A DNA stretch of 64,000 bases from Dyella subtropica (GTDB lineage Bacteria; Pseudomonadota; Gammaproteobacteria; Xanthomonadales; Rhodanobacteraceae): NCBI RefSeq assembly GCF_026283965.1, contig NZ_JAPDPD010000011.1:62001-126000 (forward strand). The letters are read 5' to 3'. The position numbers and the translations under genes were made by a program. Below the pieces are notes generated by a model. It was not told the DNA's origin. It did no database searches and was given only the letters and a program-made list of their open reading frames with translations. Shown in pieces: positions 19,330 to 27,635 of this stretch (the first letter of the stretch is position 1; every line of letters begins with the position of its first letter).

Positions 19330-19719
19330 GTGGGGGCTCGAAGGTTGTGGCGCGACAAATCGATCAACCGCTCACGCAGTAGTCGGTTTGCGATCGATGT
19401 CAATAGGATCGCGGCAGTGGGGTGGCTGCCGAGGTACTTATCTTCCTTGTTGGGGAGACGTCTCTTCTTGTGACGTCTTGGTTCACACCTGATCGCCTGA
19501 ATCGGTCCGTTGGGTGATTCATGACGGAGGCGGGTTTAATTTAACCGAGAAGGCTTAGGTGGCGCATGTGAAGGTCGTAATGTTTTTTTGGCCACGAGCC
19601 CATTGCCATCACTTTTTTTGGCGCCATGGGGCGGAACGGCGTTGATCAATTCCTTCAACACCACCTCCAAACTGGAGAGCGCGATTCCTTAGGCTGGGTT
19701 CGCCACCGGGTTGTACAAC

Positions 19720-19930
19720 ATGCACACACATGGGTGTCGCCCACACATGGGCATGACATCAAAGTGTGTGACGGTCCGATAACCAAAGTTTGTGCTGCAG
19801 CGGCGCGTCATGCGCGCACTTAGCTTGTTGTAAACAGCAAAGCTTTTGCATTTATAAATAGATCAATCACTTAGATGGGCGGCCTCGCTGACGATTGGTG
19901 TGCTTTGACAAGCAAAGGTGTGTGCCGAGG
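19720..19930. repeat. Dispersed composite repeat, copy C
   Basis: A degenerate hairpin around 19728-19765 (GGGTGTCGCCC / GGGCATGACATCAAAGTGTG) is followed 27 nt later by ACCAAAGTTTGTGCTG, then GTAAACAGCAAAG and CACTTAG, and finally TTTGACAAGCAAAGGTGTGTGC at about 19905-19926. The order matches the 25.86-26.06 kb copy. The spacer 19330-19999 shows no gene. Confidence 0.55.
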
Positions 19931-19999
19931 CGGCGGCGTACCACTTATCGAGCGTTGGGCGGCATCGACCACGCCCATGACAGACCTAGCCATGTGACC

Positions 20000-20261
20000 A
20001 CAAAGTGGTTACCGACTAAGCGAGGTATCGAGACGGGTAGTCCGTGGGAAAACGGGCACTGCGAATCCTTCAACGGCAAGTTCCGTGATGAACTGCTCAA
20101 CGGCGAGATCTTCTACACCCTGCGCGATGCCCCGGCCGTCATTGAGCAGTGGCGCCATCATTACCACCATCCGACCGCACAGCGCGCCGAGCTATCGGCC
20201 GCCCGCACCGGAAGCGATCCTGATCCGCAGACCTCAACCCAACCTGCGGCTCGCCGCGTAA
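20000..20261 (+). pseudogene. IS3-family transposase (orfB) C-terminal relic
   Basis: The translation contains the IS3/IS407-type signature IETGSPWENGHCESFNGKF with the catalytic Glu region, then LLNGEIFYTLRDA and IEQWRHHY. The reading frame breaks near 20185: the expected SYRPPAPEAIL continues in the next frame to a stop at 20259-20261. The upstream DDE residues and orfA are absent. It is a decayed fragment with no visible terminal repeats, and it lies beside copy C of the dispersed repeat. Confidence 0.8.
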
Positions 20262-20417
20262 ACCAACTTGGCATATGGACCAGTCAATGCAGGCGAGTCA
20301 GGGAAGTGCCGTTGGTTGGGCGGAGCTTTGTTGCGTTTGGCACTGTATATGGGGAGTTAGCGCAGCTACCATGATGAACGCCCCTAGGTTTTCCCCAGCC
20401 CAAGGCTTTTTGCTTTT

Positions 20418-20438
20418 GCACCCATCACGCATGGGTGC
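20418..20438 (+). promoter_or_regulatory. Hairpin in the leader of the OprB-like gene
   Basis: GCACCCAT and ATGGGTGC form a perfect 8-bp stem with loop CACGC, ending 11 bp before ATG 20450, where the ribosome-binding site is expected. It could be an operator or an RNA element that masks initiation. Confidence 0.4.
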
Positions 20439-20449
20439 GAGAAACCTTT

Positions 20450-21799
20450 ATGTCCAAAAATCTCCGCCGCTTTGCGCCCGTGTTAGCTGGAAGCCTATTG
20501 CTGGTCTCATGGGCCGTTTGCAAGGACGCGCACGCTAACCTTGTAGTCGCGGCGGACTCCGCCGATGCCAACATGGCTACTGATGTCCTTCCTTGCCATC
20601 GGTATGACGGCTTGCAGCCGCAAGGCACCACCAATCCGGCGATCAGCACCTGTGAAACCATGGTGCCGGATTTGGGCAAGTTTCGCGAAAAGTCGGCCGA
20701 GCATGGCTGGCTGCTTCAAGGTGGCATCGTTCTGGGCGGAACCTTCGACCTGCTGGATCATGGTGCGCATCCTCAGCTTTACATCGGGCAAAATCCTACT
20801 TACCGGGCTAACGGGTATGTAACCGCTACCTACGATCTATCCCGGGTGGGTTTTGCCGGCGCTTCGCAACTGGTGTTCAATGCGAACGTGCAACGGTTCA
20901 CGTACGCCGGGGAAAATCCAACCGGTTTCGCCATCAACAGCCTCTATGTCAGTCAGCGCTTCAACGAGGGGCGCGTGCAGTTGCAATATGGCTTTGAGGA
21001 GCTAGGCAACCAGTTCTATGGTTTTGCACTCGGTACCAGTTCGACGACGTCGCCGGCAGGTGTCGGAAGCTCCATCCCCTACGAAGTCGGCTTCATCTTC
21101 AACAAGACGGCACCCGAGATCAACCTGCGCCTGGCTTCGACCAACAAGCATTTCTATGAGCGGATCGGCGTGACCCGCAGTGTGGATCCTGAGGGGGCGC
21201 AAGCGGATTGGGACCACAATAATTTCCTGGGGCTGAAGTGGCATATTCCCGGTGCCAAGGCGCTCCTCATCAATGAGTTGGGCTACCAGGTCGAAGCCGC
21301 TCCCAGCCAACGGATGATATGGCTGCGGCAGGGTGTGATGTATAACGAAAGCCGTTTTTCACGCTTCCACGGAGGCTATGCGAATGGCAACTATGCCTAT
21401 TACCTGGTCGGCGACTATCAGTTGTTCCAGACCGATGCGACAAAGCCGTATCGAGGATTTTACGTCAATGTAAAAGCCGACTATGCGCCACCCGATCGTA
21501 ACGTCTATACCGGAGATATCGGCGCTACGTTGTACATACTGGGTCCTTTCGGGCAGCCCGATGACGCACTCGCGCTGGGCTATACCTTCAATCGATTGAG
21601 CCGCTCCTCCCAGCGCATGCAACAGGCAAGCGGGATCGCCGCTGTGGACTACAGTCGCAACTATGCGCTGTCCTATGTCTACCGTGTGACGCGCGGCGTT
21701 TATCTCTCCAACCAACTGAGCTATACCGTCAACCCCATTCCGGCGCCGAAGCAGCCGGAAGCTTTGACGTGGATGAGTTCGTTGTCGCTGTCTTACTGA
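20450..21799 (+). CDS. OprB-family carbohydrate porin
   Basis: 449 residues from ATG 20450 (a GTG 15 bp upstream is in frame). The signal peptide is MSKNLRRFAPVLAGSLLLVSWAV...AHA. The mature protein has the OprB-type pattern: an N-terminal segment before LQGGIVLGGTFDLLDHG, repeated aromatic-ended strands (LLINELGYQVEA, GFYVNVKADYAP, LALGYTFNRLS), and a terminal strand ending LSLSY. OprB porins allow diffusion of glucose and related sugars through the outer membrane as monomeric 16-strand barrels. The gene is alone, so the sugar cannot be inferred. Confidence 0.82.
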   Translation: MSKNLRRFAPVLAGSLLLVSWAVCKDAHANLVVAADSADANMATDVLPCHRYDGLQPQGTTNPAISTCETMVPDLGKFREKSAEHGWLLQGGIVLGGTFDLLDHGAHPQLYIGQNPTYRANGYVTATYDLSRVGFAGASQLVFNANVQRFTYAGENPTGFAINSLYVSQRFNEGRVQLQYGFEELGNQFYGFALGTSSTTSPAGVGSSIPYEVGFIFNKTAPEINLRLASTNKHFYERIGVTRSVDPEGAQADWDHNNFLGLKWHIPGAKALLINELGYQVEAAPSQRMIWLRQGVMYNESRFSRFHGGYANGNYAYYLVGDYQLFQTDATKPYRGFYVNVKADYAPPDRNVYTGDIGATLYILGPFGQPDDALALGYTFNRLSRSSQRMQQASGIAAVDYSRNYALSYVYRVTRGVYLSNQLSYTVNPIPAPKQPEALTWMSSLSLSY

Positions 21800-21912
21800 A
21801 TTTGGTATTCGATCAATCCAGATAGGATCTGGTACGCCCCCGATTCCGTAGCCCCTTTCTCTTTTCACTCATTTCCGTGTTCGTCCCCAGAGGCCTAGGG
21901 TGCCTACCGCCG

Positions 21913-23070
21913 TCACGGCTGCAACACTCGCAACCGATCCTTCGGGTGCTCTTTGGCCGGATCGATCCGCAACGAGCGCTGGTAGTTGGTAATCGCCTGT
22001 GCCTTGTCGCCCAGCGCCTCATAACCTTCGGCCAGGCTGTCGTAGGTGTTAGCGCTGGCTGGATACAGCAGGACGTTGAGCTTGAACACGGCGACCGCGG
22101 TTGCGTGGTCGCCGTTGGCCAGCAACTGATAACCCCAGGTATTGAGACTGCTTTCGGAATGACGCTGTTGAGCCTCGCGCCGCAGGGCTTGATTGGCAGC
22201 TTCGAGGTTGTAGGTCATGCTGCGTTCCAGCAGCACTTGGCGCGAAGGGGCGTCCAGCGTAGTGGCGTACATCTTCGCGATCGCATTGACTACCAGCGCC
22301 GGGTTCTCCTTGTAGACGTAATGGCCGCTGCCGTAGGCGAGAATGCTTTGACGGTTGGCTGCCGTATCGACGAAGGCCCGATGGCAGGCCTGCCAGCGCT
22401 GTTCGTCGCCCTCGTTCCCGAAGGTCTTCTCCGCCACGATGTCGATGGCCGGCACACTGGCGGGGAAGGGCGTCTCGCGCATGAGTTCGACGGTGTGGGG
22501 AAACTCCCCGTACTGGACGTAGAGGCCGGGTCGCGTGTCCTTGAACGTCGCGCGTTTGCGTTCGTCCTCTTCACGCGAGGCGGCCATGAATGCCGGAGTG
22601 AAATAGCAGGCAACGTTGGCATCGATCAGCACGGCGCCGAGCACGCGCTCGGGATGCCTCGCCGCGTAAAGCGTGGCGAAGAAGCCGCCCAGAGAGTGGG
22701 CGACCAGGAACGTCTTGCCGTCGTAACCCAGACTCCGCAACGCCCGTTCCAGGTCGTCCGTGTTGTCGACCATGCGGGGTCGAAGCGGATCCAGCCCACT
22801 CTTGCCGAAGCCAGGGCGGTCGTAGGTGATCAGCGTCGCGCCGGTGATCTGGGCGATGGAAGGCAGCAGGTCACGCCAGACCCTTGCGTCGTCGCCACCG
22901 CCCGTTTCGAACAGGATTGGCGTGCCCTGGCCTTTGACGATATGGAAATGCAGTGCATAGCCGCCCACGTCCACTTGCATGTCGGCGGCAGGTTCCTCGG
23001 CGAGGGCAGCGGTTGGACGGAGCAGGCACGGCAAGGCCAGGATCGACAGGATCAGCAACAGCTGTTTCAT
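21913..23070 (-). CDS. Exported alpha/beta hydrolase with C-terminal TPR region
   Basis: 385 residues from ATG at 23070, which gives a signal peptide (MKQLLLILSILALPCLLRPTAALA); a longer frame adds a non-signal extension. The hydrolase part has FETGGGDDARVW (oxyanion region), DRPGFGKS, and AHSLGGFF with the nucleophile Ser. A catalytic His may be in YGSGHYVY. The last about 75 residues (SSLNTWGYQLLANGDHATA...YQRSLRIDP) are two TPR-like repeats. The hydrolase-TPR arrangement recurs in Xanthomonadales and Bacteroidetes exported esterase-like proteins; the substrate is unknown. Confidence 0.78.
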   Translation of the reverse strand: MKQLLLILSILALPCLLRPTAALAEEPAADMQVDVGGYALHFHIVKGQGTPILFETGGGDDARVWRDLLPSIAQITGATLITYDRPGFGKSGLDPLRPRMVDNTDDLERALRSLGYDGKTFLVAHSLGGFFATLYAARHPERVLGAVLIDANVACYFTPAFMAASREEDERKRATFKDTRPGLYVQYGEFPHTVELMRETPFPASVPAIDIVAEKTFGNEGDEQRWQACHRAFVDTAANRQSILAYGSGHYVYKENPALVVNAIAKMYATTLDAPSRQVLLERSMTYNLEAANQALRREAQQRHSESSLNTWGYQLLANGDHATAVAVFKLNVLLYPASANTYDSLAEGYEALGDKAQAITNYQRSLRIDPAKEHPKDRLRVLQP

Positions 23071-23163
23071 GCGCTTAGTCCACTTCGTCAAGGGACTCGA
23101 TTGCCTGAGATGCGCGGCTCCGGCCCAGGGTTTAACAGCCACAAAACGGAGTTACACAAAACA

Positions 23164-23207
23164 GGGGCAGGTTGACTTCCGATTCTCTTGGAAGTGAATC
23201 TGTCCCC
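23164..23207. repeat. Palindromic repeat, GGGGCAGGTT...CTGTCCCC type
   Basis: Imperfect stem of GGGGCAGGTTGACTTCC and GGAAGTGAATCTGTCCCC. A second copy of the same consensus is at 24532-24575. It is a REP-like element of the kind common between proteobacterial genes. The rest of 23071-23457 has no gene. Confidence 0.65.
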
Positions 23208-23457
23208 GTTCTGCAATAGGTATCGAAGCTGCTTTGCGATGCTGTGGAGAAACGTTACAGGTCTGCGCTGAACAATTGATCTCTTCTAGCTATTGCCATG
23301 GTGCTGTCATACGTTGTCCACACTCTACGGAGCGTTTCGATCGACGGCTGAAGCAAGTGCGTTTTCTACGGCAATGAGCTGCTGAGGCGATGTGATGATT
23401 GTTCGATTGCATTTTAACGGGTAGGCAAGCGTCCGCCTCCGCAGCCTCTAGGTAAGC

Positions 23458-24399
23458 ATGAAGATTTTGTTTTATACGCAGGGCATAAGCTTCGACCCAG
23501 ACCTGCAAAGCCTTTCGCGCGCACTGCCTGAAGCTGAAGTGCGTCACTGGGAGCGGGGTGATACGGGGCCGGCTGATTTCGCGGTCGTGTGGCGACCGCC
23601 TCGTGAATTCTTTGTTGGCCGCGATGATTTGCGCGCGGTGTTCAACCTTGGCGCGGGTGTCGATGCGATTCTTGGTCTAGAGCGAGCGCATCCGGGCACA
23701 TTGCCGAAACACACATTGCTTGTGCGGCTCGAAGATACAGGTATGGCGTCGCAGATGGCCGAATACGTCACCCACACGGTTTTGCGGTACATGCGTCGCT
23801 TTGATGAATATGCACATTTGCAAGCACTGCAACAATGGAAAGTTCTTGAGCGACATCCGCGCGAAACGTTTACTGTCGGCGTGCTTGGACTAGGCGTCCT
23901 TGGGGCACACGTAGCCGAGACGCTCTCATCGTTTGGATTGCCCGTGCGTGGCTTCAGTCGCAGCGCAAAGAAAATTGAAGGTGTCGATTGCTACGCAGGT
24001 GCGAATCAGTTCGACGCGTTTATAGACAAAGTGAAAGTTCTCGTGAATCTCTTGCCAAGTACGCCGGATACGGACGGCGTACTGAATGCGCGCACTTTTT
24101 CGAAACTCACGCGTGGCGCGTATCTCATCAACGTCGCGAGAGGCGCGCATTTGGTAGAGGGCGACCTCCTTGAGGCGCTTTCGAGCGGGCAAGTTGCGGC
24201 AGCAACGCTTGATGTATTTCATCATGAGCCATTGCCTGCCAGTCACGCGTTTTGGAGCCAGTCGCGGATTACGATAACGCCGCATTGCTCAGCCGAAGCA
24301 CTACCTGATGAGAGCATGTGGCAGATTGCGCAGAAGATTCGCGAGCTCACACGTGGCGGGTCGATTGGTGGCATCGTCAATGTAGAGCAGGGATACTAA
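23458..24399 (+). CDS. ghrA: Glyoxylate/hydroxypyruvate reductase A
   Basis: 313 residues, the length of E. coli GhrA. It is a D-isomer-specific 2-hydroxyacid dehydrogenase: substrate domain with NLGAGVDAI, Rossmann motif GVLGLGVLGAHVAETL, LLPSTPDT, INVARGAHLVE with the catalytic Arg, LDVFHHEPLP with the Glu, and ITPHCSAEA with the His. It should reduce glyoxylate to glycolate and hydroxypyruvate to glycerate with NADPH in the cytoplasm. The starting ATG has an AGG nearby. Monocistronic. Confidence 0.88.
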   Translation: MKILFYTQGISFDPDLQSLSRALPEAEVRHWERGDTGPADFAVVWRPPREFFVGRDDLRAVFNLGAGVDAILGLERAHPGTLPKHTLLVRLEDTGMASQMAEYVTHTVLRYMRRFDEYAHLQALQQWKVLERHPRETFTVGVLGLGVLGAHVAETLSSFGLPVRGFSRSAKKIEGVDCYAGANQFDAFIDKVKVLVNLLPSTPDTDGVLNARTFSKLTRGAYLINVARGAHLVEGDLLEALSSGQVAAATLDVFHHEPLPASHAFWSQSRITITPHCSAEALPDESMWQIAQKIRELTRGGSIGGIVNVEQGY

Positions 24400-24531
24400 G
24401 TTTAGAGAACGCCAGAAGACGGGGCGGGGTGTTAAGTGAGTTGTCCTGGGAACTTGATGCAGTTCTTTCAGCGTCGGCTGGTGGACATCCAGGTAATGGC
24501 CACGGCAGCCTGCTGCAGGCAACAGCCGAAT

Positions 24532-24575
24532 GGGGCCAGGTTCACTTATCCACAGTAGGAAGTGAGCCTGACCCC
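24532..24575. repeat. Palindromic repeat, GGGGCCAGGTT...CCTGACCCC type
   Basis: GGGGCCAGGTTCACTTATCC and GGAAGTGAGCCTGACCCC form an imperfect stem. It is the second copy of the element at 23164-23207. Confidence 0.7.
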
Positions 24576-24629
24576 GATACCGGTTGTTATCGTCGGCAAT
24601 CGGGCTTGGGTCTTGACTCAACACTCCCG

Positions 24630-24666
24630 GGCATACAATATATCCGTCACGGATATATTGTATGCC
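24630..24666 (+). promoter_or_regulatory. 37-bp perfect palindrome, probable PadR operator
   Basis: GGCATACAATATATCCGT, one central C, then its exact reverse complement ending in GTATGCC. The ATG of the PadR gene (24662-24664) lies inside the right arm. PadR dimers bind AT-rich palindromes in their own promoters, so autorepression is likely. Because the start codon is inside the operator, the transcript may be leaderless or very short-leadered. Confidence 0.75.
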
Positions 24667-25045
24667 TGCCAGCCATCCCCAAAAACCAGCGTCACCATTG
24701 TCGCCGGCGGTGTTCCACATACTGCTGGCGTTGGTCGATTGCGAACGACACGGCTATAGCATCATGCAGGCCGTCGAGAGTGATACCGCGGGTGCACTGA
24801 AGCTTGGTCCAGGAACCCTATACGGATGCCTCAAGCGCATGCTCTCAGCGGGGCTCGTTGAAGAGTGCGAAGAACGTCCTGATCCGGATCTCGATGACGA
24901 GCGGCGACGTTACTATCGCGCGACCGATACGGGACTGCGCGCTGTTCGGGTAGAGGTAGCCAGATTGGCAGCGGTTGTCTCTGTGGCTCAAGCCAAAAAA
25001 TTGCTTCCCCGAAATCTGCCGGTGATAGCGGGACCATCCAGATGA
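24662..25045 (+). CDS. PadR-family transcriptional regulator
   Basis: 127 residues. PadR winged-helix domain: FHILLALVDCERHGYSIMQAVE (split here by function: helix 1 then HGY), LGPGTLYGCLKRMLSAGLVEE (recognition helix and wing) and RRYYRATDTG. The start cannot be moved downstream without cutting the domain. The operator palindrome covers the start codon. The stop overlaps the next ATG (ATGA), so the regulator and the membrane protein are co-translated. PadR proteins repress their own operon until a ligand or membrane signal releases them. Confidence 0.88.
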   Translation: MPASHPQKPASPLSPAVFHILLALVDCERHGYSIMQAVESDTAGALKLGPGTLYGCLKRMLSAGLVEECEERPDPDLDDERRRYYRATDTGLRAVRVEVARLAAVVSVAQAKKLLPRNLPVIAGPSR

Positions 25046-25446
25046 AGCCCAACCATCTCGCCGTCCGACTGCTGGAATGGGGTTTTGACGCACTTTTGCT
25101 GATCTATCCAAAACCCTTTCGGGAACGGTTTGGCCGGGAAATGCGGTTGGCGTTCAGCGCTGAGGCCGCGGATGTTCACCGAAGCGCCGGTGCGATGGCC
25201 CTGGTGCCGTTTTTCATTCGAATCATCATAGACAGCCTGGTTTCCTCCGGACGGGAGTATGTCGACATGCCACAACGTTTGCTTGCTATAGCAATGGTGT
25301 TGGTCCTGGTCGTCGTGGACTGGCTTACTTTTCACGATGTTTTCGAACCACATACGATGCGCGACTATTTGACGCTTGCAGCCTCGATCCTTGTCTTCGC
25401 GCATATTGCAGTCGACTTTCATCGTCGACGAATCGCCGCTCGATGA
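25042..25446 (+). CDS. Small integral membrane protein, PadR operon partner
   Basis: 134 residues with a soluble N-terminal part containing YPKPFRERFGREM, a motif seen at the start of 'permease-prefix' proteins encoded beside PadR regulators, and two or three TM helices (LLAIAMVLVLVVVDWLTF, YLTLAASILVFAHIAVDF). It is much shorter than the full MacB-like permeases that carry this prefix. It is probably the target or sensor partner of PadR at the inner membrane; its molecular role is unknown. Confidence 0.65.
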   Translation: MKPNHLAVRLLEWGFDALLLIYPKPFRERFGREMRLAFSAEAADVHRSAGAMALVPFFIRIIIDSLVSSGREYVDMPQRLLAIAMVLVLVVVDWLTFHDVFEPHTMRDYLTLAASILVFAHIAVDFHRRRIAAR

Positions 25447-25767
25447 CCTGCGTTGCGAAGAACGGCGTCGTGTCTCTGCGAAAAGACATACGTACCGCGC
25501 TGCGCCGGCTAAAGTGGGCGTGAGGTATGCGGCCGTCCGTTCGCTGTGTTCCGCGAATTGATTGATCCGCGCGTTGCGCTCGATGCCCGGTGGGTGGGGC
25601 CAGCGCGTCTTGTCCGCTTCCGACCCATTGCGGACCTCATAACGTAGCCCAGGAGCCGTTCTACGCAACGCCTCTTGGAAGGGTGCCCTCTTTCGACCTT
25701 ATAGGTCGGCCCCCATTTTGGCGTCCAAGCCAGGCCCCTTCTTGGGTAGGCGTTTACGGGCCTGAGG

Positions 25768-26062
25768 GATCGCTCGTCCCTCCTGTCTCATAGCTGGCTG
25801 CGCCAACTGACACCATTGTTCGTACATCCCCCCTGACACCAATGTTTGTACAACGCGTCCATACATTGGTGTCATGCCCACTGGGCATGACACCAATGTA
25901 TGTGTAGTTTTGGAGACCAAAGTGTGTGCAGTGGAGGCGTCTTGTGTACGTACTTTGCTGACTGTTGGATGGCAAAGGGTGTACAGGGCTAATTGAAACA
26001 AGTGCTTAGGCGGTCAAGGTTGCCGGGTGCATTTGCGATCTGACAACCAAAGTATGTGCCGG
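25768..26062. repeat. Dispersed composite repeat, most complete copy (left flank of island)
   Basis: Order of elements: two direct boxes TGACACCAWTGTTYGTACA (25808-25826, 25834-25852), a 43-bp perfect palindrome centred at 25881 (arms reading CATACATTGGTGTCATGCCC outward-in, 25860-25902), ACCAAAGTGTGTGCAG (from 25916), TGACTGTTGGATGGCAAAG with TGTACA (about 25958-25990), and CTGACAACCAAAGTATGTGC (26040-26059). The first 110 bp recur in the same orientation at 43606-43720. The regularly spaced boxes look like transposase-binding sites of an element end; no transposase is attached. The stretch 25447-26480 has no supported gene. Confidence 0.65.
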
Positions 26063-26369
26063 ACAGGCCACTAGAACGCTTCAGGCGTCTTGCCTCCGAG
26101 AAGATAAAGTGACGGTGAGGTCGGAGTCATTCGCTGCCTTACCTGGCATGATTTATCGGGCTAAGCGTGCCGATGTCCTGAAGGGCATTCTAGGGCGTTC
26201 TGTGATCTACGCCACCCCGTTATTCCAGGACCGATTTGAAGAGAGGGCGCGGGCCAATATCGCTCGCTCACTCTCCGCACTGGAGCGTTAACGGCCCTTG
26301 CGTGCGCGGTATTCCCGAGAGTGTGCAGCCAAATAGGGTGACTACAGCCAGGAAATTCCCCGTGACGGC

Positions 26370-26393
26370 CTCGGCGGGCTGGCGCCCGCCGAG
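26370..26393. terminator. Strong GC hairpin
   Basis: CTCGGCGGGC and GCCCGCCGAG form a perfect 10-bp stem with a 4-nt loop, followed on the plus strand by TTT. It lies about 90 bp beyond the end of the leftward gene at 26481 and could terminate it; the T-run is short, so this is a weak intrinsic terminator at best. Confidence 0.45.
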
Positions 26394-26480
26394 TTTCGAC
26401 TTCAAAACGACCTGGCAGCCTCTGGCTCTCCCTGGCACTGATCTACGGGAAGTCGACCCTATCAACGGGTCAACTTACGA

Positions 26481-27299
26481 TTAGGAGTCTTGTGCCTCTC
26501 CATCCTTCTTATGGGAATTGATGCGAAGCCAAATTGGGATCCAGAAGACCAGCGATATAACCCACTTTCGCGCGACTATCCTAAATAGGGGGCGTCCTAC
26601 GACACGGCGAAGGATCTCGGGGAGCATGCGCCCGGGTGGGTACTTTCCCCCGCGTGCGCGAATGTAGCGTGGAGATGCCATGGACCACTGAAGGAAGTTT
26701 CGTATTTCCTCTTTCTGTATCTCTATCCAGTCGAGGTTCCAGACGCGTCCGAATCTTTGTTTGTAAGTACTGTTGAGGACAAAGTAATGGTCGGGTCGAT
26801 GCGCCGGGCCGGAGGCATCTGACTCGACTATCTCGTCATCTTTGAAAAGATGAATGAGGTATACCGTTAGCGTCTTATAGGGCGTCTCAAGAGAGTTGTT
26901 TCGTCCAAGGTAAGCCCCGCGAGGAGGGATGCTTGGCATCGCAGCGAGCTTCGGTCTTTGTGTTATGTGATGGAGAGTGATGCAGTCTTCGTACGCCAAC
27001 GTGTCATCGGCCGCCTCCACCCTTAGTTCGATTTTCCTAAGTGATTCGGAGGCATTTGTTGACCGTACTGCTATGAACGATGTTCTAGGACCAGGGGTGG
27101 CGATGGATTCGAGGTGGAGCGAGTATTCAACTTGCGCGCCCAGGGGTAGCCATTGCTGAGCGAATTCACTTCTATGGTCGTGACACTCCTGTGAGTGTTG
27201 ATAGGTTTGCAAGAACAACCAACGCTCGATTCGCTCGCGAAGTCCTGCAAACAGAGGTAGTGAGACTCGCAGGTGACTCAGAAGGAAGGATTCAATCAT
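26481..27299 (-). CDS. Hypothetical protein with C-terminal membrane anchor
   Basis: 272 residues. A mostly soluble alpha/beta protein followed by a hydrophobic C-terminal segment (WVISLVFWIPIWLRI) and a charged tail (NSHKKDGEAQDS). No family recognised. Features include ITLHHITQRPKLAAMPSIPP and a central HRPDHYFVLNSTYKQRFG. Base composition looks less GC-rich than in the flanking host genes, as for the whole 26.5-43 kb island. It is the last gene of the minus-strand run; the gap to the next gene (about 90 bp) leaves operon membership uncertain. Confidence 0.6.
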   Translation of the reverse strand: MIESFLLSHLRVSLPLFAGLRERIERWLFLQTYQHSQECHDHRSEFAQQWLPLGAQVEYSLHLESIATPGPRTSFIAVRSTNASESLRKIELRVEAADDTLAYEDCITLHHITQRPKLAAMPSIPPRGAYLGRNNSLETPYKTLTVYLIHLFKDDEIVESDASGPAHRPDHYFVLNSTYKQRFGRVWNLDWIEIQKEEIRNFLQWSMASPRYIRARGGKYPPGRMLPEILRRVVGRPLFRIVARKWVISLVFWIPIWLRINSHKKDGEAQDS

Positions 27300-27389
27300 G
27301 CGTGGCGATGTCCGGTTATTTGCTTCTACATAACAGTGTTTGGTGTTGCTGGATGCACATGTGTTTGCTCATTCGGCGGGTCCGCAGCT

Positions 27390-27635
27390 TCACAACTCCG
27401 GATCTGTTTGTGGCTCGGTAGGCATTGGTCGCAGGAGCTGTGCCACCCGGCTGCCGAACGCCGGGAACAGGTTCAGCGGGAAGGCCAGGTGGCCGTGTTG
27501 GGTTGCATCGGCCGGCCATGAGTAGAGGAGACCCCGCTCGTCATGAAGTTCCAGACGGTCGTTGTGGTGAAGCCACGTCGTGATCATTTTTGATGCCTCG
27601 TCTATGGGAAAATCCCAGGGCGACAGTAATGTCAC
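27390..27635 (-). CDS. Small protein translationally coupled to the AbiU2-like gene
   Basis: 81 residues from a GTG that overlaps the stop of the preceding gene (GTGA). The sequence begins (V)TLLSPWDFPIDEASKMITT and continues with WLHHNDRLELHDERG. It is acidic overall with a proline-rich tail (MPTEPQTDPEL). A longer frame in the same register runs antiparallel in sense through the AbiU2 gene and is not credible. The overlap means production is tied to that of the HEPN-like protein, the typical layout of a toxin-antitoxin or effector-partner pair. Function is inferred only from position; ATG at MITT is an alternative start. Confidence 0.5.
   Translation of the reverse strand: MTLLSPWDFPIDEASKMITTWLHHNDRLELHDERGLLYSWPADATQHGHLAFPLNLFPAFGSRVAQLLRPMPTEPQTDPEL

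Noticed and set aside
21877-23175. 432-codon plus-strand open frame
   Set aside because: Antisense to the exported hydrolase-TPR gene, which has clear catalytic motifs and a signal peptide.
25863-25899. CRISPR-like repeat array
   Set aside because: The repeats are palindromes and short tandem boxes with no unique spacers and no cas genes.
25699-26001. Two similar minus-strand frames (here and at 43463-43735) sharing GMTPMY...QTLVS
   Set aside because: Their similarity comes from the shared DNA repeat. The frames cover palindromes and differ outside them, so they are not a protein family.
26109-26291. 60-codon plus-strand frame
   Set aside because: GTG start without a ribosome-binding site, no recognisable domain, embedded in a repeat-rich spacer.
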